From the NCBI GenBank assembly GCA_015679605.1, contig JAAAVE010000571.1, positions 1 through 16,713 of the forward strand: a DNA stretch of 16,713 nt, written 5' to 3'. Made by a program: the position numbers and the translations under genes. The notes beneath the pieces were generated by a model. The model made no database searches and was not told where the DNA came from. It saw only the letters and a program-made list of their open reading frames with translations. This DNA is from Podila epigama (Eukaryota; Mortierellomycota; Mortierellomycetes; Mortierellales; Mortierellaceae). Below are positions 1 to 7,597 of this stretch, piece after piece (within the stretch, counting starts at the first letter, position 1; every line of letters begins with the position of its first letter).

Positions 1-1205
1 AACTGAAAACACGACCTTTTTGGCGTTGGCAATGGTGCTAAAAAAAAAAGAGCATTTCAAAAACACTCAAAAAGTGCAATTGACGCATGAATGATGGGAC
101 GCGTTGAGCGAATTTCATTGGTCCAAATTTAAGGATTGCCATCCCCTTTTTCTTTTCTCCAAAATTGCAATTTTGTTTAGATTCCCTTTTTTGGTCTGTT
201 TGGTCCGTTCCCCTCTGTTTTTGGTCCGTTCCTCCATCACATGGAAGAAAAGAGAGAGAGAAAAAAGGAAAAAAAGGTAGCAGTTTCAAACACTCAAGAG
301 GGAGGGAGAATCCTCCCGAAGGAAAAAAAAAAGGCTCACTCGGATGGAAAGTGAAAGGTGATAGACCCAGATGGAAAGAAACTGAAAGAAGGAGGAGAGA
401 CGACTTTGGCGCTCTCGTTCAATGGTGATAGTGCGATAAATATTGTCATACTTGTAGCAGCTGGAAGAAAGTGTGGGTAGGGTGATTTGAACTCAAGAGA
501 AGATGACACTGGACTGAGTGGTCCTGAATGGGGGAACTATTTGCTCGTATCATTCATGCTGCAATTCTCACCCACATTGATAATTTACTTTGTACAGATA
601 TACTGACACGATGTACTCAAGCTTCACTCCACCTGTGTCCATTCTCACATGCATTCTCATGGCTAAGTAGTTAGTAAAAAAAATCTACATTTGACGCGAT
701 ACAAGTTCTCCATTAATCACTCGGTTTGGACATCAAGATGACACAGCACAGTGGAGTAGGTACCATGGCCACATTGTCATCGATCCAATAAAAAAAAAAT
801 GATGAAACGATATCCATGGATGCACTTCGGAGCAGAGGTGATGTGTTTGTACAAGATTATAATTCTTCCTGTAAGGGGGATTGCCGCAGAATGTTACCTT
901 GCGAAACTGTTCCTGTTCAGCAGAAGTGTCTGGACGGGACAAGATTAATTCAACTCCTAGACAGTTCTCGTTTGTCGCGCCCATCCCTAGCAAAAAGAAT
1001 ATTGCACCCGACTTGGGGTCTCCTTTTTTTCACATGTCTCTTTTTGGTGTGCATCGATCGAAAACTTTAAAAATTCTCTTTCGTGACACTTTAACGTGGA
1101 ATACAACTTTTTGCAACTTTTTGAATCGTTTCTTTTTTCATTTTCATCCCATTTATTCATTCCATTCATTCATCCATCCATCCATCCATCCACTCCACTC
1201 CTACA
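1..1205. other. Non-coding 5' flank of the ANT1 gene
   Basis: No convincing gene is visible here. Open frames are short and made of low-complexity residues. The stretch has A-runs (e.g. 41-50, 790-799), a purine-rich block (about 240-400), and a near-duplicated TTTGGTCCGTTCC at about 199-232. It ends in the pyrimidine/ATCC-rich leader just before the ATG at 1206. It probably holds the promoter and 5' UTR of the carrier gene; no clear TATA box or transcription start can be fixed by eye. Confidence 0.6.
1151..1196 (+). repeat. ATTC/ATCC microsatellite in the ANT1 leader
   Basis: A run of ATTC then ATCC tetranucleotides (about 45 nt) ends roughly 10 nt before the ANT1 start codon, so it very probably lies in the 5' UTR. 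Related CATCC tracts occur upstream of other genes in the window (about 7640-7690 and 10938-10965). Confidence 0.85.
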
Positions 1206-2585
1206 ATGCCAGCTTACGAATTACCTCCCATCGGTCATGCCCTCAGCGGTGGTGTCGCTGCTGCTTTGGCCAACATTGTCATCTACCCACTCGACCTCGC
1301 TACCACCCGAGTCCAGAGCCAGTCCTCTTCAACATCATCCACTTCTTCTTCTTCCTCTCATACCTTGTCCTCCTCTGCCTCCTCCAACGACACCGCCCTC
1401 CATCACAACCATGGTGACCAACAACAGCTTCAGCCTATCGAGTTCATCCGCCCCTCCCTGCCCCAGTCATCTTCAACATCCACCAAAGAGGTATCCTCTG
1501 ACGTCTCGGTTGACGAATCTGGACGAAAAAAGATCACAAAGACCATTCTCACCACTACTACAACCACCACAACCACTACCAAAACAGCCACTTCGTTGCA
1601 AGCGCAATCGCAATCCAATTCAACTCTCAAACCTCCCACGAAACAACATTACACCTCTGTCCTAGACGCGATCCGCAAAACGTTCAAGCACGAAGGGTTC
1701 TTGGCCTTGTATGCAGGTCTCGGCTCAGACACGATCGCCACCCTGGCTTCAAATTTTGTCTACTTTTATGTCTACATGGCACTACGACAGCGAAAGGAGC
1801 GCCGTCGCAAATCAGGTCAGTTGTCGACCGTGCAAGAGCTGTTCCTCGGTGCAGAAGCTGGCATCATCTCGAGATTCTTTACAGCACCCATTCATGTCGT
1901 CACTACCAGGCAACAGGTCATGGGAAGCCATCCGCAAGAGAAGGAAACTAACCATCAGCAGCAACAGCGGTGCGGAGGATCTGCATCGGCCTTGTCCATC
2001 ATCCGTGGGATTTACGAACAGGATGGTATCACTGGGTTCTGGGCTGGATACGCACCAACAGTCATCCTGTCCATCAACCCATCGATTACCTACTTTTTGT
2101 TCGAGACGATCAAGCGCTTGATCATTGAACGCCAAACAAAAGCTGTCACTGCTCGTGCTGGCAGTGCAGGCGCCTCAAAATCAGTTCTGGCTGCTGCTGC
2201 TACCCTGACCTCGCTCCAAGTCTTTTTCATCTCGGCTTGCTCCAAGGCCATTGCCTCCTTCCTGACCTATCCTCTGATCCTGACCAAAACGAAGTTGCAG
2301 ACCAAAGAGGTAGAGGAGGATTCAAGCGAAGGCAAGGATCAAGCAGACAGCATTGCGACCGATGGCGCATCGAAAAAGAAGCAGTTTGAGGGTATCTCCG
2401 ACGTCATCCGGACAGTCATCCGGGATTCAGGCATCAAGGGTCTCTACGCCGGATGCCAGGGTCAAGTCGTCAAGGGCTTCTTTTCCTTTGGTCTCATGTA
2501 CATGATTAAGGACCGAGTCGTTGCCTGGATGTTGACCGTCTTCCTTGCCATGCATAGCATGCGTAACCGCGTCACCTCCAAGTGA
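1206..2585 (+). CDS. ANT1: Peroxisomal adenine nucleotide carrier (Ant1/PMP34-like, SLC25 family)
   Basis: 459 aa, intronless. Family role: in the peroxisomal membrane it exchanges cytosolic ATP for AMP to fuel fatty-acid activation. Seen in the sequence: three mitochondrial-carrier repeats, each with the helix-kink motif. These are YPLDLATTR (P28-D30), a degenerate APIHVVTTR near residue 228, and YPLILTKTK near residue 355. Each is followed by a matrix-helix segment ending in (L)YAG or FWAGY. The start MPAYELPPIGHALSGG matches the usual N-terminus of Ant1 proteins, and A at -3 of the ATG supports it. Odd: residues about 38-148 are a Ser/Thr/Gln-rich insert including ten consecutive Thr (116-125), where most relatives have a short loop, so the protein is ~130 residues longer than the ~330-aa norm. 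The AP-H form of motif 2 and the overall similarity favour Ant1 over other SLC25 members; the substrate itself is inferred. Confidence 0.88.
   Translation: MPAYELPPIGHALSGGVAAALANIVIYPLDLATTRVQSQSSSTSSTSSSSSHTLSSSASSNDTALHHNHGDQQQLQPIEFIRPSLPQSSSTSTKEVSSDVSVDESGRKKITKTILTTTTTTTTTTKTATSLQAQSQSNSTLKPPTKQHYTSVLDAIRKTFKHEGFLALYAGLGSDTIATLASNFVYFYVYMALRQRKERRRKSGQLSTVQELFLGAEAGIISRFFTAPIHVVTTRQQVMGSHPQEKETNHQQQQRCGGSASALSIIRGIYEQDGITGFWAGYAPTVILSINPSITYFLFETIKRLIIERQTKAVTARAGSAGASKSVLAAAATLTSLQVFFISACSKAIASFLTYPLILTKTKLQTKEVEEDSSEGKDQADSIATDGASKKKQFEGISDVIRTVIRDSGIKGLYAGCQGQVVKGFFSFGLMYMIKDRVVAWMLTVFLAMHSMRNRVTSK
1551..1580 (+). repeat. Ten-codon threonine run (ACN)10 inside ANT1
   Basis: Ten consecutive Thr codons (ACC/ACT/ACA mixed) encode residues 116-125 of the carrier. 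Codon mixing argues against recent slippage of a pure triplet. Confidence 0.9.
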
Positions 2586-3045
2586 TACAGAGGGGATGCG
2601 ATTTACTATAGACGTTATGTAGACAACAAGAACTAATACATGAGGTAAACGAGCCTGCCTTTTAGTTTAAATCAGTTTTGACATACATGGGTGGGTGTTC
2701 CCCGAATTTGACTCCATGTCCCAAAAGTGGAAGAATTTTTCCGCGCATAAAGTATAGAGCCGCCCATTCAGCCGCTGCTCGCAGCCAAAGGGATTCATCT
2801 TTACACTTAAAATAAGAAAACATGATCTTCAAAAAGAACTCTTCCCACCTTGCACTGGCTTGAAGGGACTTTTGGGAGTAGAGTAGAGAGGTATAAAAGA
2901 CAAGTAGAACGATAGTGACGCTGAATGCATGCCAAGCCATTGTAATGCTAAGCGAGTGTTGGTGAACCCCATAATACAATCAAGATCTAGCAATTGCTTT
3001 CATTGATTTAGTTAAGTAATAATATAAAAAATGAACCGCGATAGT
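2586..3045. other. Convergent intergenic region (3' ends of ANT1 and AVL9)
   Basis: The stop codons of ANT1 (+) and AVL9 (-) face each other 460 nt apart, so this stretch must hold both 3' UTRs and cleavage sites. AT-rich sequence just beyond the AVL9 stop (3015-3030, TATATT-like on the minus strand) could serve 3'-end formation. The only open frame of note is the minus-strand ORF at 2662-2940, listed separately. Confidence 0.6.
2662..2940 (-). CDS. Doubtful small membrane-type ORF, 92 aa
   Basis: The first true ATG is at 2940; the frame also stays open upstream to a TTG. Predicted product: a short N-terminus, then one strongly hydrophobic stretch (residues about 5-22, FSVTIVLLVFYTSLLYS) like a signal anchor. 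A mixed charged/aromatic region with several Trp and an RAAAEWAALYF stretch follows. Composition is more protein-like than the low-complexity noise elsewhere, but I recognise no family. It lies in the same orientation as AVL9, just beyond its stop, and antisense to the ANT1 3' UTR, with no promoter I can point to. It could be a real small gene or chance. Confidence 0.28.
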   Translation of the reverse strand: MAWHAFSVTIVLLVFYTSLLYSQKSLQASARWEEFFLKIMFSYFKCKDESLWLRAAAEWAALYFMRGKILPLLGHGVKFGEHPPMYVKTDLN

Positions 3046-3060
3046 TCAGACCTCCCAGAC

Positions 3061-3094
<34 letters not shown>

Positions 3095-6000
3095 GAATCA
3101 GTGTCGCGAGCAACATCTGGCTGGACTGGCATTGCACTAGCCATTCTGTCTGTTTCACTCTCAGGTTGGGTTGGGACTGAAGACGAGGCAGTGGAGCCGA
3201 ATTCACCTTTCACGGGTGATGATGGTGCCGAAATCTCGGAAAATGGTGAGCTTGTCTCGGCTGGTGTCAAGCTTCGGCTCACTCGAGTCGCAGCCGCTTC
3301 GCTCGAGACATCTCCAAGGGGCAAAAGATCCCTGTCATTGCTCCTGCCCGAAATCTCAATCGTTTCCAATGCTTCTTGCAACTCTTGTTCAATTGCCAAC
3401 TGCTCTTGGCTATCCACGAGACCACCACAGTTGTCTTCACCCTCTGCAAACCGGTCGTCATTGCCAATGCCACCGCCAGCACCCCGGGTAAGCATTGGTG
3501 AGGATTGCTGTGTTAGAACCACCGGTGTTGGAGAAGCAATCTGCGGCGCTTTTGAACTCTCAGCAGTCACATCCTCCGCAACCTCGGCAACTGTCGCATC
3601 CTTCGTGGAGTCAGTGTCGGTCTTATTCACCCCAGATGCCTCTTCCTCTGCCAAACTAACAGGTTTGCTTGTCGACAGTCGGTTCTTTGTAGTTCTCGGT
3701 GCTACATACGCATATATGCCTGCTTCTGTTGCTGGAGTTCCCCCTCGACTACTCCCCGTTGACGAAGTTCGACTCAGAGCGCTATTAGGCGAAGAGAAAG
3801 CAAAAGTCGATGCAGTGGCCTTGGCTCGCTCCTGCATCGCCTTCTTTTTTCGCTCATGTTGGTGTATCCGTTGCTGGTATTGTTCCTCGGCTTCACGCTG
3901 CGCGTCCATTAGCTCCTTCTTTTTCGCCTGGAAGAAACTTGATACGTTCGAGAACATGCCAACCGCTTTTTGACCTAATGCTGCCGTCGCTGCAGTGGCG
4001 GGTCCCAGTGACGATGTGAATGACACAGGGGAAGGTACCAATGATTCCCCACGTGAGACAGATGGCGCAGAGCGGACGGAAGGTGATCTCCCGTTTGCTG
4101 ATTGAGGGATGACGGCATCGTTACTTTCGTCTTCAGAGTAGAGCTCTGGGTCAGGGATGGAGCGGGTCATGGGTTTCTGGACTGGGTTGGTCGACGCACT
4201 CTGAATCAAGCCCTTATTGTTATTGTCCGCCATTTGAGTCCGGCTCGAATACAGTGACGGTTCAAGTGAACCTTGCGACGGTTGGTCTTCTGGTTGAAGT
4301 TTTTCAAACTCTTGCCAAACCGTATCTACAATGTATAAATAGAGGTATTGTTAAGCTTTTACAGTTCGCGCCACAGGAATGCACATTAAGAGAAAAGAAT
4401 ACTGGGATTCGATGGTACGTACCAAACACGTTCGAAAGACGTTCCCTACTCGTGGTCATGGCTCTTGAAAACGATTGCTTCAGCGGTACAAAATTCTTGT
4501 CGATCCTCATATCCTTGAATTGACTACGAAAGCGGGAGACAAGAAGGAATGAACGGAATAATAAAAAAAAAATAACGACGTAAGTAAAAATGATAACAGT
4601 AACGATACTTAAAGGCAAAGGAATGACTTGAGAAAAGAAATAAAGACTGACTCCCATATCATTCAAAAAATTGTCGACATACTTTGCGAGGCGCCGTTGG
4701 ACATGCGCAAGTGAAAAGTTGCCCTGGCATGGATGTCCTGGTGCCACAATTTCATTCAGCAACTCCCAGTCGACAAAGTCATTCCAGAGCTGGTAGTTGG
4801 GTGTTTGCTGCCATGCTTTGATAAAGTGCGTGCCATAATCAGATGTCATATTACGCTCTAGTACACCATTGTAGAAGGATGAATAGGAAACATCATAGTG
4901 TTAGTGAGAGTAATTTAAAAAAAAAAAAAATGAGCGTCGTCTGAATGACCGGTATACTTCTTTACCAGATGTATTATTTCCGATGGCCTCGATCGAGTCG
5001 TCGATCTGTGCATATTGCGAGTGCTTGACGCTCGATAGTAGAGTGAGAATGTATTCTTCAAATTTCGCACGAAGGTAGTCGTCGCTTCCGGCGTATTCTG
5101 CTTGTGCCAAGTCCACTATTAGGTATCATGAGGTCAGAGTCGTTCTGTAAAATGGCAACTTTGTACACTTAAAAACATATACGAACTTGCGTGTCACATA
5201 CCATCATCATTATTACTGTTGTTCACAGCTTCAATAATCTCATCCATCCACCGTCTATCCGCAGAAGTCAAACTGAGAACTGTTGACAACGAGTCCTGCA
5301 AAAAGTCTATCGTGCCTGGCTCCGTCTATTATGAAAAAATGCTTTTAGCTTCCAAGAACTGGTGTACTTTGATTGCTCGTGATAAGGCTGTGAGAGAGAG
5401 AAAAGAAAATGAATGGAACATACATTGACAATGACATCTGTCCCACAGTCGCGATTATGTAGAAAGATGGCGTTGGTAGTACCAATGATGTAGCTTCGAG
5501 TCAGAGGATCCTGCAGAATGTCGATCTGCTGCAGTGGCAAGTATGGTTGAAAAAAGGAACCCTGATAAAAAGATTCCAAATGTGCTTGTCAGCAAACGTA
5601 CATCATGGCACGGAGCATACATATGAGACTGGATTTTTTTTCATGCACGGCAACAGAATGATACTTACCTCTCCAAAGATATGTAGAGGTAATCCGAGGT
5701 ATTTGAATAGCTCTTGCTTCTCGGTCGAATGGGCTGGTGTCTTTGACATGCTTTGCATATATAGTTCCTGAGAGTCGAGCAGTGGCGATCCTGCATCCTG
5801 TAATGATTTTAATAGACCAGGTACGAGTGACACGAGCGAGTACTGGTATGTGCAGAGAGTTTCCACTGGATACCCAAAGAAAATGACCTATCGGGTTGTT
5901 AGAGGGGACAGTAGCAGCGAGAGGTTATTTACACGTCTTGAGTGGTTACATTCTTATATTCTACAACGATAGTTCACTCGATACAGTACCCTCTTTTCGA

Positions 6001-7158
6001 GCAACAAAAGTTTGACAAGCACGAGCAATTTGTACTTGAATTTTTTGACCAACTCTCGTAATGACGTGCCTAGGAACGAGAGAGAGAATCACGGATACGG
6101 GGTTAAGAATGCCTTCAAAGAAAGATGTCGCTTAAAGTCAGTCGTTAAAGGTAAAGCCTGCAGTATTACCCATTAGAAAGGCCGAGTCTGGGATGTTGTC
6201 AGAGATGGTTGCGTTCAAACTATCATAGAATTGCTATGTGGGAGAGAACGATGAGGCCGCAGTTGTCAGATTATGAACTTTCACAAGTGTGAATTAGACG
6301 CGGTGATATGGCATTCGGTTGTCCTTGCTTTTTCAGTGCAACCTAGCCTTACCGAAAGAATGTCTGTCTGTGTGAAATCCTTTTGTCCGAACCATGCTGC
6401 GGTCACGACAGCCAGTCGTTGTCTGAGAACACCAAAAATGGGCTATGGATGTATATACATGAACGCGTAAATACAGGTGGAATAGTTTCCTTGTTATTCA
6501 TGAGGGAGTTCTTTCACATTTCAGACAACCAACCTGGTTAGCAAGTACGACCACGGCCTTTTGTACAGAACTCCGGGTGACATCGTCTGTCTTGACAAGG
6601 AGATCCTTGGTGAGGATCTGGCGATTGCATGAGATGCCAAACAATGTCTTGTCAACGTCTTTTCTGGCTTTCACAGGTGGTAAGTGAAAGTATGTGAAGT
6701 CCTCGTCGCTCTGATGTGACCCGTCTATTGTTCGCGCGTGTGCGTGTTGTGTGTGTGTGTGTGTGTTTATGATATGCGAGGGTGTGTTTTATGATATGCG
6801 AATGTGTGTTGTTAGTGCGGGTTTTTGTGTATTTGTGTAAATGAATGCAAGAGCAAACTGTCTGCATGTAGAGAGGGTCCAGTCGTGTTACCTGGCAATG
6901 CCAAGAATGGAAGTAGACTCCATTCTTCAGGTACTTCCAGACGGCCAAGGGAAGTTCTTTCAGGCTGGCCAGGGAATGGAGGGAAGGCGTATTCGACAAT
7001 GGGACCATGAGCATGGTGGCTACCGTGATGAGAAGATGAGTATCCAGAGTTTGTAATGTTGTTGGTCCTCAAAGTCAACACATGGTTATGCTTTCCCCCC
7101 CTCCCTTTTCTTTTTTCACTTACAAGCCCACGACAATAATGTGTAGAATGAGACCCAT
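3046..7158 (-). CDS. AVL9: AVL9 late secretory pathway protein (DENN-like), 13 exons
   Basis: Minus-strand exons: 7158-7124, 7019-6892, 6724-6534, 6442-6353, 6233-6170, 6069-5990, 5887-5669, 5561-5424, 5325-5202, 5115-4966, 4857-4683, 4523-4423, 4325-3046. They total 2775 nt (924 aa); all introns are GT-AG and all phases agree. Family role: post-Golgi exocytic vesicle formation and polarised secretion. Diagnostic segments in order: HIIVVGFHHAHGPIVEYAFP (N-terminal longin-like start), EEWSLLPFLALPDG, DFTYFHLPP, GISCNRQIL, VVTAAWFGQKDFTQTDIL, LLEKRVIFFGYPVETLC, YSLVSLVPGLL, FFQPYLPLQQIDIL, GTTNAIF, LTSADRRWMDEII, DYLRAKFEEYILTLLSSVKH, HPCQG and VQRRLA. The conserved part ends near residue 500. 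The ~425-aa C-terminal exon is mostly disordered, with a charged likely coiled coil (FFQAKKKELMDAQREAEEQY) and an 11-Gln run before the stop. The start is the first in-frame ATG after an upstream TGA. Uncertain point: intron 10 has two phase-compatible solutions (see findings). Confidence 0.9.
3061..3093 (-). repeat. Pure (CAA)11 polyglutamine tract at the AVL9 C-terminus
   Basis: Eleven uninterrupted TTG on the plus strand read as CAA on the coding strand. They give 11 Gln followed by V-W-E-V and the stop. A pure triplet array suggests a length-variable microsatellite in coding sequence. Confidence 0.92.
4524..4682 (-). other. AVL9 intron 11: 159 nt, multiple of three, no in-frame stop
   Basis: The donor is GTATGT after GCA-AA (exon ends 4683) and the acceptor is CGTAG (exon starts 4523), both phase 2. 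Splicing joins VQRRLA to NQFKDMRID, which fits the expected helical continuation. If retained, the frame stays open through a very hydrophobic stretch. A weaker nested alternative (GTCAGT at 4651 to AAG ending 4514) is also in frame but breaks the expected continuation. Confidence 0.75.
6725..6891 (-). other. AVL9 intron 2 with CA/GT microsatellite and tandem duplication
   Basis: The 167-nt intron splits the Asp codon of LALP-D-G. It contains (GT)9 at 6749-6766 (plus strand), so CA-repeats on the transcribed sense strand. It also has an almost exact 20-21 nt tandem copy (GTGTGTTTATGATATGCGA at about 6761 and again at about 6782 with one extra T). Confidence 0.85.
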
Positions 7159-7597
7159 CCGTGTGATACAGTTGAAAAGAATGAGAGGGTGGTAATGGAT
7201 TGTTTGTCACTGGCGAGGTAGCAGTTGATGGTGTACAAGTGGTAGTATACAGTGTGCTTTTTTTCTATTTTCGCTGGTTGCGGTTGTCGGGTGTCGGTGT
7301 CGGTGTCGAGTGGATGGAAAAAGGGATGAAGGATGGAAAGAATGAAAAATGAAAAATGTATGTGAATGTGTGTGCCCCATTGATCATTTGTCCACTCATG
7401 TACACAAAAATGCACGTACATAGTGCGCCTTCCTTTTTTGGGAAACTATCACCAAAATCAACACTCCCAAGGTAGGATTGTGCAATGGGTGGATGGATCC
7501 TTTTTGGATCTCTTCTTTTTGTTACATCAACACATCACCACCGACACTACTTTTGCATCACCCACATTCACACAGACGAACACAAAATAAGAAGACA
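7159..7597. promoter_or_regulatory. Divergent promoter between AVL9 (-) and the RCC1-repeat gene (+)
   Basis: The start codons lie 439 nt apart, pointing away from each other, so both promoters and 5' UTRs must share this stretch. It holds a GGTGTC-type short array (about 7283-7308), a GATGGAAA/GAATGAAAAATG-rich block (about 7315-7360) and ATCC-like leader sequence. No TATA box is obvious. An upstream ATG at 7485 opens a 109-codon frame that overlaps the RCC1 gene start out of frame. Confidence 0.6.
7283..7308 (+). repeat. Short GGTGTC-type tandem array
   Basis: About four imperfect copies of a GTGTCG hexamer lie in the middle of the divergent promoter. Confidence 0.75.

Noticed and set aside
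471-500. GATTTGAACTC, reminiscent of a tRNA T-loop on the minus strand
   Set aside because: The adjoining bases do not pair as a T-stem and no acceptor, D or anticodon arms can be drawn.
881-1417. 178-codon frame running into ANT1 in another frame
   Set aside because: It overlaps the clear carrier start out of frame and is rich in His/Pro/Ser from the ATCC microsatellite.
2890-2900. TATAAAAG on the plus strand, like a TATA box
   Set aside because: No plus-strand gene starts downstream of it; AVL9 is on the other strand, so it is probably chance.
3101-3973. 290-codon plus-strand open frame opposite the last AVL9 exon
   Set aside because: It is an antisense shadow of the Ser/Ala/Glu-rich AVL9 tail; composition mirrors the coding strand and no domain is recognisable.
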